DNA from: JAWXCM01 sp034408745
GTDB lineage: Bacteria > Acidobacteriota > Terriglobia > Bryobacterales > Bryobacteraceae
Length of the DNA stretch: 14,869 nucleotides
Assembly: GCA_034408745.1 (NCBI GenBank)
Contig: JAWXCM010000021.1
Coordinates: forward strand, 1 to 14,869
Direction: 5' to 3'
Part shown: positions 1 to 6,761 of the stretch, piece after piece
Numbering within the stretch: position 1 is the stretch's first letter
Layout: every line of letters begins with the position of its first letter
Translations under genes and position numbers: made by a program
The notes under the pieces: model-generated
Seen by the model: only the letters and a program-made list of their open reading frames with translations
Told to the model about the DNA's origin: nothing
Databases searched by the model: none

Positions 1-374
1 CTGTGCGGGCGTAAGTTTCGGTTTGCGTGCGGTGCTCATTTTCGGTGTCTCCCTGTTGGAAGAACGGGCTGGTCTGCCCGGCGAAAGGATAGCACTGAGG
101 GGGTGTTTTTTCGGGTGGCGTGCGCGTTGGCTTTCGCTGTAAGCCATAGTCAGGAAAGGAGTAGATTTTTATTGGTGAGGATGCGAACGCGCCGAGCAGG
201 CGGTTCGAAATGCCTGTTTCCATTGCTAGCTCGCTGCCGCAGCAGCCTGACTGGCAAGCTGGGCCTCGGCATGAAAGTTGAGGGTGGAAGTGCCTGAAGC
301 GGACCTTGCTCGCGGAGAGGCAGCTGCCAGCCACCATCGGTTCATAGCGCCGCCTTTAGTTCTACAATCGAGGC
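1..374. other. Region without a supportable gene
   Basis: No reading frame here looks like a protein. The one possible exception is a 41-codon frame at 172-297 (TTG start), which has an AAGGAG motif at 156-161 ten bases upstream, but its product has no recognisable feature and it was not called. No tRNA or repeat was found. The last 34 bases hold the promoter-like element of the antitoxin gene, listed separately. Confidence 0.6.
341..368 (+). promoter_or_regulatory. Candidate promoter of the toxin-antitoxin cassette
   Basis: TTCATA at 341-346 (4 of 6 to the sigma-70 -35 consensus) and TACAAT at 363-368 (5 of 6 to -10) are 16 bases apart. The -10 box ends six bases before the antitoxin ATG at 375, so transcription would begin at or next to the start codon. 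There is no Shine-Dalgarno sequence at a usable distance (the only GAGG is one base from the ATG), which fits a leaderless mRNA. Seen: the boxes and spacing. Inferred: promoter activity and leaderless translation. Confidence 0.45.
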
Positions 375-587
375 ATGGGTGCCAGTGAAGAACTCCACCG
401 GCTGGTCGACATGGTTCCGGAGGCCGACTGGCCTCTCGCCAGCAGATTCCTGCGCTTTCTGACGGAAGGGGGCGGAGACCCGCCGTTGAGCGATGCGGAT
501 TGGGCGGCGGTCCGCGAGGGTGACGCGGAACTGGCGCGCGGCGAGTTCGTCACGCTCGAGGATCTCCGGCACGAGCTCGGAGTGTGA
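375..587 (+). CDS. Putative antitoxin of a RelE/ParE-type cassette
   Basis: A 70-residue acidic protein directly upstream of, and overlapping, a RelE/ParE-like toxin gene. The N-terminal half (LHRLVDMVPEADWPLASRFLRFL, residues about 7-29, in two pieces of one predicted helix) resembles small antitoxins that start with a 'LxxLIDxLPExxLxxAxxFLxFL'-type helix. The C-terminal half (residues 38-69) is rich in D and E and would be the toxin-neutralising tail. Its TGA stop overlaps the toxin GTG start in the four bases GTGA, so the two are translationally coupled in the usual antitoxin-first order. In known systems the antitoxin binds the toxin and represses the shared promoter; here the ATG sits directly behind a -10-like box. 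No DNA-binding motif was recognised with certainty. The call rests mostly on gene order, size and toxin identity. Confidence 0.65.
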   Translation: MGASEELHRLVDMVPEADWPLASRFLRFLTEGGGDPPLSDADWAAVREGDAELARGEFVTLEDLRHELGV

Positions 588-850
588 ACTATCGCCCGGT
601 GCTCGCGAAGGCTGCCGCGAATACGCTGCGCCGGTTGGACCGCGACCTGCAGCGCCGTATCGTCGCGCGGCTTGAGCGTTTATGCATCGATCCACTGACT
701 CCACCGGCGAGTGATTGGGTGGAGGGCACCGAGGACTTGCGCAAAAGCCGGGTCGGCGGGTGGCGCATACTGTTCCGGCTCGCCGAGGCGGAGCGGGAGT
801 TGCGGGTTGTGGCGATACGCCCGCGGGGCCAGGCATACCGGGAGTTGTAG
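584..850 (+). CDS. RelE/ParE superfamily toxin
   Basis: An 88-residue basic protein, the normal length for the family. It shows the RelE/ParE pattern: N-terminal Y-x-V-x-x-x-K-x-A beta strand (residues 3-11), a helix with LRRLD and LQRRIVARLERL (15-33), then the conserved strand block LRKSRVGGWRILFRL (52-66), followed by the ELRVVAIRPRGQAYREL strand and tail (72-88). RelE members cleave mRNA on the ribosome and ParE members poison gyrase; the sequence alone does not decide between them, although the LRKSRVG-WRI block is common to both. GTG is taken as the start because it overlaps the antitoxin stop (GTGA). It is likely silenced by the antitoxin at protein and transcript level. The cassette may be a stabilising module at the edge of the CRISPR island (inference). 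Confidence 0.85.
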   Translation: MNYRPVLAKAAANTLRRLDRDLQRRIVARLERLCIDPLTPPASDWVEGTEDLRKSRVGGWRILFRLAEAERELRVVAIRPRGQAYREL

Positions 851-1314
851 CGCTCGGCGCGGCTCAATCCCGCAGGTTTCGCAAACGGCGGCTCTCCGGT
901 GACTGTTTGCGGCAGTGGAATCGAAGTTTTGAGGATGCCGTGTTTTTCGAATACGACCGCATCGCGGGCGTCCAGTTGAGGCAGATCCACGGCGAAGGTT
1001 AGTTACCCTGTGCAGGCAAGAACGGCCCGGGTTACGCGGCAGACCTGGTCAGTTCCTTATTCCGCTCAGTCCCCTGTTTTTTGGCGCCTTCCATGGCCGC
1101 TGGGCGGCACCCTTGTGCACGTTGCTGAGTGAAATTCTCGCCTCCGCGGGACAGGATCCAACAATTCGTCCGCGAAATCGAATCTTATGCCGAATATCTC
1201 CTGATTGAAATTGCTTTTTGTTCGCCACATTGATATATATTGAGCCACGCCGCTGAACCAGGTTGTACACGACTGCGCTGACGCGCTTTCGATTCCATTG
1301 CGAGGTATCGCGTC
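851..1314. other. Intergenic region between the toxin-antitoxin cassette and the CRISPR operon
   Basis: 464 bases with no convincing gene. Frames across 851-1002 run on from shadows of the toxin gene and match nothing recognised. The right-hand part (about 1150-1310) is visibly richer in A and T and includes TATATAT at 1234-1240 and the ribosome-binding site of the CorA-like gene (GAGGT, 1302-1306, eight bases before the ATG). A nine-base GATTGAAAT at 1203-1211 matches the end of the CRISPR repeat, but nothing upstream of it does, so it was not called a repeat relic. Confidence 0.55.
1211..1239 (+). promoter_or_regulatory. Candidate promoter of the CRISPR operon
   Basis: TTGCTT (1211-1216) and TATATA (1234-1239) are 17 bases apart in an A/T-rich pocket about 75 bases before the CorA-like gene. 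An overlapping TATATT at 1236-1241 could serve as -10 instead, and TTGAAA at 1205-1210 is a better -35 box but lies too far away. No other promoter-like site was seen before the next five genes, which are all joined by overlaps or a 5-base gap, so one transcript probably covers 1315-10420. Confidence 0.3.
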
Positions 1315-2802
1315 ATGGATGCACCACGTCTGGATCATATTTTGCTGTGGCCGCTGCAGCTTCGGAACTTCAAACAGGGCCATGTGGACAAATGGGCCGA
1401 ATGGGTGGAAACGCAGCCGGAAAGCGCCTGGCGCAAAGTCAATCCATTAGAGGATGTGTCTGAAGACCAACGCTCTTCGGTACTGGCGTATTTTCATCCC
1501 TTCGTTCGAGACATCCTCCTGTGTCCGCGTCCGGGACAGGAATCGATGGAGGTTCTCCGGCGCGACGACATCCAGACCGCCGCGGTCCGCATGTATGAAG
1601 ACTCTGAACCTGTTGTGCTGCGTGTTGTTCGGGCAGAGCTGTACCTGTTCGAGGCACGGATTGCAATCCTCGTGCTCGAAGTAGAGACGGACCAGAAACT
1701 CCCGTTAGTTGAGACTGAGCGACTGCTGGACCGGTTCCGCCGTACCTATGCACCCTACTTTGAAGGTGGCAAAGCACAGCGGTGCCCCGCGGAAGTCCTG
1801 TGGTCCTTCGCGAACGGAAGGACGCTGAAGTCGACGTATGAAACCGGATTTCGGCGCCCCACATCGGGCAACCAGAACATCCGCTCTGTTTCGGAGCACT
1901 GGTCCGATCTGCTGTTTCCGTTGATTCCATACCCTGCACCAGGTGGCGAGCCCGGCTGGAATGACCTTGCGGACGAGCGCATGACTGCGATGACGTACCT
2001 TGCGGTCGACAACCCAGAATCGCTGACCACTGGGGAGTGGATACGCCTGACCATGCTGGATCCTGGCGAAGCCCACACGCTCCCGTACAGCAAACGTTTT
2101 CTCGCGAACTTTCAGGCGAAGTATTGCTACGACCGTTTTTGGGATCCGAAAACGAAAAACCACGAGTGGATGAACACCAGGTTTTGTTGCTCGGGATACC
2201 ATTTTCTGATGGTGGGCTCTGCCGTTTCGGGTTTCTTCACTGATGCCAGGAGTGGTGCGCTTTCGCATTTTCGCACGCATTATTTCTACATTGGCCTACT
2301 CGTCCACATGCAACACGTGCCTCTGTTGATGTTTCTTGAGAAGTTGTTACGGGCGACGCGTTTGAAGGACAAGGCTGAATATGCAGAATCCGTACAGCAA
2401 ATCCAACGCGAGTTCGCGCACTTCACATCGGGTGTCTGGTTCATCGAGTTAACGCCTCAGGTGCAGGGCCGTGAATTGTATGAATGGTGGATGCGCCGAA
2501 TGGGGACTCTCAAGTTGTACGATGAGGTCAAAGCTGAGATTGCTCTGGCGCATGATATCCTGGCCAGCCAGGAGTCATCAAAACTTAACAAGGCGGCCGG
2601 GTACCTTTTGCCGTTGAACCTCGTGCTCGCGTTGTTTGGAGTGAGCGGAATCGACTCGAAGTTCCACACCTCGGATGGTGTATACATCGGAGCGATCGCT
2701 CTCGCTTGCCTGTTAGCACTTCTGCTTGGCGCCTTGTGGCTCGGCGAACTGAAGTACTGGATCAAGAAGGGGTGGAATTGGCTGAAACGGCGACGTGGGT
2801 AA
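1315..2802 (+). CDS. CorA-like membrane protein, probable type III CRISPR ancillary effector
   Basis: A 495-residue protein: a large soluble N-terminal part (about 1-420) and two C-terminal membrane helices (about 427-446 and 456-479) separated by a short loop, then a strongly basic tail ending KRRRG. A long helix leading into the first membrane span through SSKLNKAAGYLLPLNLVLALFG (421-442, shown here only as a landmark), a short loop and a second span is the CorA-type 2-TM layout. The GMN signature is not kept; GVSG (442-445) stands at the equivalent place. The soluble part has YFHPFVR and ELYLFEARIAILVLEVE segments (near 60 and 110) that I associate with CorA-like proteins of CRISPR loci. 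CorA proteins of type III systems are reported as membrane effectors activated by SAM-AMP made by Cas10. GAGGT lies eight bases before the ATG. First gene of the operon. Its base composition is lower in GC than the cas genes. Membrane topology is firm, CorA kinship likely, effector role inferred. Confidence 0.65.
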   Translation: MDAPRLDHILLWPLQLRNFKQGHVDKWAEWVETQPESAWRKVNPLEDVSEDQRSSVLAYFHPFVRDILLCPRPGQESMEVLRRDDIQTAAVRMYEDSEPVVLRVVRAELYLFEARIAILVLEVETDQKLPLVETERLLDRFRRTYAPYFEGGKAQRCPAEVLWSFANGRTLKSTYETGFRRPTSGNQNIRSVSEHWSDLLFPLIPYPAPGGEPGWNDLADERMTAMTYLAVDNPESLTTGEWIRLTMLDPGEAHTLPYSKRFLANFQAKYCYDRFWDPKTKNHEWMNTRFCCSGYHFLMVGSAVSGFFTDARSGALSHFRTHYFYIGLLVHMQHVPLLMFLEKLLRATRLKDKAEYAESVQQIQREFAHFTSGVWFIELTPQVQGRELYEWWMRRMGTLKLYDEVKAEIALAHDILASQESSKLNKAAGYLLPLNLVLALFGVSGIDSKFHTSDGVYIGAIALACLLALLLGALWLGELKYWIKKGWNWLKRRRG

Positions 2803-3551
2803 TTCCTCTGAACGATGGCGAGGCGGCCGAGATTGTGCGGGTTCTGGTCGAGGGCGCGCAGCAGGTACTAGTATCCGAGCAGGGCTGGGGGGCGACATGG
2901 GCCGGGCTGGAAGGGTGGATACAGCAGGGGCTTGAGTGGCGGCTCGCTACGGGGGCTCGTGTTTACGGGGTGGAACTACAGGGCCGGAATCCCTGGGGAG
3001 CAATTGATATCGATCATCACCGGTACACGAGTGAGGACCGGTGGAGAGCGGACAGTTCTCTGGAACAGGTGCTGCGGCTGCTGGGCCGCATACCAAGCCG
3101 CTGGCAGGTGCTGGTAGCGGCAAACGACAAAGCCTATATCACCGGGATGCGTTCAGAAGATGCGACGGATGAGGAAATTCGTGCGGTACGACTGCATGAC
3201 CGGCGGCTGCAAGGGGTAACCCGGGCGGATGAGGAACGCGCGGTTGCGGAAATTCAGGCTGCGGAGTGGCATGGAAGCAAGGCTCTGGTGCGGTGCCTGG
3301 GCAAGATCACGGCTGCGCACTCCGATCTGCTGAACTGGCGGGCGAAGGAATGGCTCCTGACTGGGCCTGCAACCTGGGAGTACTCAGGGCCGAGACACAC
3401 GGCGATGGCGCGACTGTGCGAACAGGGCGAGAAGTGGTGGAGCGGCGGTGCGGCAAGTTCCGGCTATTTCGGAGTCGCCACGCCCGGTAGCGAGACACAA
3501 GCACGAATTCTGGAGTTCTTTATCAATGGAACGCTATTACCTGCGGTTTGA
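2778..3551 (+). CDS. IDHH-motif protein, possible phosphodiesterase that removes the CRISPR signal
   Basis: About 257 residues, soluble, no signal peptide. Landmarks: QGWGATW (35-41), IDHH (78-81) followed by RY, SSLEQVL (93-99), AANDKAYI (114-121), and a glycine-rich GGAASSGYFG near the end (223-232). IDHH followed by an S-S-L-E-Q segment recalls DHH-family phosphoesterases, where the histidines and aspartate bind manganese; the C-terminal glycine-rich loop might correspond to their DHHA1 part. The usual first DHH motif (D-x-D-x-D/G) was not found, so membership is uncertain. In type III loci with CorA, a DHH-type nuclease (NrN) is known to degrade SAM-AMP; position between a CorA-like gene and cas10 fits such an off-switch. 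TTG at 2778 is chosen because AAGGGG lies five bases upstream; GTG at 2772 is an alternative. It overlaps the CorA-like gene by 25 bases and cas10 by 26. Confidence 0.55.
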   Translation: MAETATWVIPLNDGEAAEIVRVLVEGAQQVLVSEQGWGATWAGLEGWIQQGLEWRLATGARVYGVELQGRNPWGAIDIDHHRYTSEDRWRADSSLEQVLRLLGRIPSRWQVLVAANDKAYITGMRSEDATDEEIRAVRLHDRRLQGVTRADEERAVAEIQAAEWHGSKALVRCLGKITAAHSDLLNWRAKEWLLTGPATWEYSGPRHTAMARLCEQGEKWWSGGAASSGYFGVATPGSETQARILEFFINGTLLPAV

Positions 3552-4914
3552 AGCGGTAAATCTTGGGAACTTCGTTTACGACACGGGTGACCTCAGCACG
3601 ATTCGAGGTGGCAGTCAGTTACTAAGTGGCGCGGCGAAGAAAGTGAAGACCTTCACGGCTTTGAAGCCACTGTCCACGGGCGCGTCGGCCGCCTTGTACG
3701 AGTTCGACGCTCCGGACGACGGTGGCGCCAGGGATATGCGGAGGCGGGTTCACGAGAAGCTGCTGGAGGACGAGATGGCACAGGCCACGTTCGTGGTGGA
3801 TGTGATTCGCGATCCAGGAGATTTCGGAAAAGCGAGAGAGAGCCTGCTTGCACTAAACCGTCACCGTCAGATGCAGGCGCCGAGCCTTGTGTTTCCGAAA
3901 CTCGGGTCCGCGCGGGTTTGCCGGTATGACGGCGTCCGGCCGGCCGTGGGGGAACAGATAAAACAGCGCGATGCGAGCCACTCGGTGCAGGTCCGGCGTG
4001 ACTACGGGCGGGCGGAAAAGCAGAAGATACTTCTGGATGCCGCGAAAGAGTTGGGCATGGATCTGGTGCCCAGCGATGACTTCAGTGACATTGCCGCAGA
4101 TCCGAACAGAGATTTCGGGAACTGCGCGAACAAACTGGCGGTTTTATACCTCGACGGGAACGATTTCGGGGCGATTCAGAACAAGAGTTGCACGAGCCCC
4201 GAAGCACAGCGCGAATTTGACTCAGAACTGCGGCGGCGCGCGAAAGCAGCGATCCGCGCGCTGCTCGAACTCGCTCAGGGCGATCAAAAGCGCTGGTTTC
4301 AGGGCGAAATTCTGCGGCTCGAGGTCCTGATGCTGGCGGGAGACGAGATTCGGCTGGTGGTTCCCGCATGGTGTGGCTGGGCGGCGCTTCACGAGCTGTT
4401 CCGCGGCATCACGCCGAAGGAGCCTGTTCTGGGCCACACGCTGACGTGGAAGGCGGGGCTGGTGTTCTGCCACTATCACGTTCCCATTCAGAGGCTTCTG
4501 GAGAGAGCCGGGAGTCTGGCCGACTTCGCAAAGAGCAGCTGGAAGTCGAGGCCGATGGAGAACGTACTTTGCTATGAGGCTTTGGAGAGCTTCGACGTTC
4601 CGGGTGAGCTCGGCTCACAGAAGCTGCCCGGGACAACGGCGAAGGATCTGGTGCTGCGTGCGTGCGACATGGAAGAGATCGCTGGGCTTGTAAAGACCAT
4701 CCGTAACCACTTCCCGAGGAACAAGGCGCATCAGATTGTTTCGCTGTATGAACGTGGCGACGAGCAGGCAGCCAAGGCTTTGGAAGACAAAGAGGTTGGC
4801 GAGTTGCATTCCGAAATTCAGGCGGCGATCTCCGGCCGTAGCGTGTTGCAGGGCCGGGCGGGCTGGCTGCACGCCCTCCAACTGGCGGACTACGCGGAAA
4901 TGGGGAGGGAGTAA
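3526..4914 (+). CDS. cas10: Cas10, short form without HD domain
   Basis: A 462-residue type III large subunit, clearly shorter than the common 650-1000. It opens directly with the first palm domain: YYLRFEAVNLGNFVYDTGDL then IRGGSQLL (26-33). The second palm has LYLDGNDFGAIQ (207-218), supplying the first metal-binding aspartates, and LMLAGDEIRLVVPA (268-281), the place of the GGDD cyclase signature, here reading A271-G-D-E. No HD motif precedes palm 1 and no CxxC zinc finger was seen, so target-activated DNA cleavage is unlikely. Cas10 palms make cyclic oligoadenylates or, in CorA systems, SAM-AMP; an E in the last motif position is as in GGDEF enzymes, so activity is plausible but not certain. 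The ATG at 3526 has GGAG ten bases upstream and overlaps the preceding gene by 26 bases; an extension to 3448 would add an unrelated shadow of that gene. Confidence 0.9.
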   Translation: MERYYLRFEAVNLGNFVYDTGDLSTIRGGSQLLSGAAKKVKTFTALKPLSTGASAALYEFDAPDDGGARDMRRRVHEKLLEDEMAQATFVVDVIRDPGDFGKARESLLALNRHRQMQAPSLVFPKLGSARVCRYDGVRPAVGEQIKQRDASHSVQVRRDYGRAEKQKILLDAAKELGMDLVPSDDFSDIAADPNRDFGNCANKLAVLYLDGNDFGAIQNKSCTSPEAQREFDSELRRRAKAAIRALLELAQGDQKRWFQGEILRLEVLMLAGDEIRLVVPAWCGWAALHELFRGITPKEPVLGHTLTWKAGLVFCHYHVPIQRLLERAGSLADFAKSSWKSRPMENVLCYEALESFDVPGELGSQKLPGTTAKDLVLRACDMEEIAGLVKTIRNHFPRNKAHQIVSLYERGDEQAAKALEDKEVGELHSEIQAAISGRSVLQGRAGWLHALQLADYAEMGRE

Positions 4915-4919
4915 GGGTC

Positions 4920-6761
4920 ATGCCGCGCATTTATGAAATCGACGTGAAACTCACGCTTCAGGGCCCGGTACTGACGAAGGGCACGGGCCCAGGCGGGTTC
5001 GGTCTTGACGCCGTGGCTGCGAAGAATCACGCGGGCGCGCTGTTCCTGCCACGAACCCTGATCAAGGGCAAACTGCGAGACGCCTGGATCGACTTTGGGC
5101 AGATGACAGGCCGTGCGATCCCCGTTGAGGAACTGCTGGGCAGAAAGACGGAAGACGAAGCGGCAACGGGTCTGAACCTGCGGCGCGGGGCTTTGACGGT
5201 TGGTGAATTCGTGACGGCAACTCCAGCCGGGGCGGCGAGGCGCTATCGTATCCGGCGAGATTCGGAAACGCGGTGCGCCGACAACGGCGCATACATCGTG
5301 TCCGAGATGCCGTGGGGCGCAGGCGAAGATGTTGAGTTTCGGGGAAGAATCGGTGTTGCCGCAAACGACGACGCCGAAGCGGAACGAATCCGCAATCTGG
5401 TGGAGAAGGGCTTACTGTGGGCGGGCAGTTACGGGAGCAGCCGGACCACGGGTTTCGGGCGCGTTAAGAGCGTGGTGGCTTCGAGGGCTCTGGCCGAGCA
5501 ACCGGTCAAGGCCGAACCTGTCTCCAATGCCGTTCAACTGGGGCTCCGGCTACGCTTTGACCGCCCCTTCTGTTTTGCGGCGAAGCATCCGTCGAACTAC
5601 CTGTTTGAGTCGGAAGAGGTAGTGAGTGGAGGCGCGATCAAGGGAGCGCTGGCGATGCGGTGGGCTCGCCTGATGCATGGCAGCGCGGTGAACGGACCGG
5701 TAACGATCAACCGGCAATTCGATCCAGGCCGTGGGGAACTGGGTGAGCATTTCTGGCGGCTGCGCTTCCTGCATGCGTTTCCTTCCGGCAACGCGGGGCA
5801 CGCTGCGAGGTCCATTCCGCTGTCGACGGCGGCGCTTCGCAAGGCACCGGGGTATTTCGACGCGGCACTGAGCGGCAACCCATTTCTGATTGAGGGAGAG
5901 GCTCCGGCGTTCTCGCTCGACTGGAAGTATGAAAAGCGCGAGGAGGTTCGAGCGGCGTTTGGGTGGCCGAGTGAACTCAGGCGTGAACTCCGAGTTCGCA
6001 CGGCGATGAACAAGGAGACTCGCAAGGGCAAGGACGGAAACCTGTTCGCGACCGAGGCGGTGGTTCCGGGAGACCGCGACTGGATCAGTGGTGTGGATTT
6101 ATCGGATGTACCGGAGAACGTGCGTCCGAAGGTAGAAGGACAGCTTCGCGACCTGCTGCGCTATGGGCTCCGCGAGTTCGGTAAGACCAAAGCGGAAGCG
6201 ACGGTTGAGGCGGTGGATGCTGGAAAGGCCGGGCGCTTCGGGACGCGGCAGGCCGAACCATTCCACGGCAACCTCTGGGTGGTCACGCTGCAGACTCCGG
6301 CGCTGCTGTTCGATCCGCGTGCGCTGCGGCCCAACGGCAGCCGGGGAGACCTTCTGGAGGTGCTGAAGAAGACGTGGCTGGAGTTTTGTCCGGACCTTAA
6401 GCTGCTGCACCACTACTCGTCTCAATCGTTACTGGGCGGCTTTTACGTGTACAGCCGGTTTCAGGGGAGCGGACGGCCGTACCATCCTTTCCTGCTTACC
6501 GATGCGGGGAGCGTTTTCGTATTCGAGGGCGAGCGGGAAAAAGTGGCTGATGTCTTGTCCGGCTGGGAGAGCAACGGGCTGCCCCATGGCGGATGGCTGC
6601 GGGAGTACTGCGGCGGTGTGGAAGCCGAGCGCTTATGGAGTGTCTGCCCGTACGTGCGTGAGAACGGTTTTGGAGAGATTGCGGTGAATCTGACGACGCA
6701 CGCCGATCACAACTGCGAGGAGGCGAAGGGCTATGTCAAAATCGACGCGCTGGAAGATTGA
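4920..6761 (+). CDS. Cas7-Csx10 (Cas5) fusion RAMP protein
   Basis: 613 residues with two RAMP parts. Residues 1-190 are Cas7/Csm3-like: GFGLDAVAAKNHAG (26-39) before FLPRTLIKGKLRDAW (42-56), the 'iPgSsLKGalR' motif, and the glycine loop GSYGSSRTTGFGRV (169-182). D30 sits where Csm3 proteins carry the RNA-cleaving aspartate (inference by position). Residues about 205-613 look like Csx10, the Cas5-group protein of subtype III-D: VSGGAIKGALA (235-245), a HAF-P segment, TAMNKETRKGKDGNLF (two short conserved blocks near 365), a second helix-glycine region LLRYGLREFGKT, and a late DAGSVFVFEG (528-537). It would cap the crRNA 5' tag and begin the Cas7 backbone. This fused layout recalls the Cas7-Cas5-Cas11 protein of III-Dv, though no Cas11 part was recognised. 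ATG lies five bases after cas10 with GGGGAGGGA upstream. Confidence 0.8.
   Translation: MPRIYEIDVKLTLQGPVLTKGTGPGGFGLDAVAAKNHAGALFLPRTLIKGKLRDAWIDFGQMTGRAIPVEELLGRKTEDEAATGLNLRRGALTVGEFVTATPAGAARRYRIRRDSETRCADNGAYIVSEMPWGAGEDVEFRGRIGVAANDDAEAERIRNLVEKGLLWAGSYGSSRTTGFGRVKSVVASRALAEQPVKAEPVSNAVQLGLRLRFDRPFCFAAKHPSNYLFESEEVVSGGAIKGALAMRWARLMHGSAVNGPVTINRQFDPGRGELGEHFWRLRFLHAFPSGNAGHAARSIPLSTAALRKAPGYFDAALSGNPFLIEGEAPAFSLDWKYEKREEVRAAFGWPSELRRELRVRTAMNKETRKGKDGNLFATEAVVPGDRDWISGVDLSDVPENVRPKVEGQLRDLLRYGLREFGKTKAEATVEAVDAGKAGRFGTRQAEPFHGNLWVVTLQTPALLFDPRALRPNGSRGDLLEVLKKTWLEFCPDLKLLHHYSSQSLLGGFYVYSRFQGSGRPYHPFLLTDAGSVFVFEGEREKVADVLSGWESNGLPHGGWLREYCGGVEAERLWSVCPYVRENGFGEIAVNLTTHADHNCEEAKGYVKIDALED

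Noticed and set aside
190..225. T-arm-like GGTTCGAA segment suggesting a tRNA
   Set aside because: No acceptor stem, D-arm or anticodon arm can be built around it.
172..297. Small + strand frame with AAGGAG upstream (156-161)
   Set aside because: About 41 codons, rare start codons or a poorly spaced ATG at 181, and no protein-like features.
851..1002. Reading frames on both strands after the toxin gene
   Set aside because: They continue shadows of the toxin gene and no start, ribosome-binding site or family supports them.
1203..1211. GATTGAAAT upstream of the CRISPR operon, like the end of the repeat
   Set aside because: Only nine bases match and the stem is absent; such a match is expected by chance and may just be promoter sequence.
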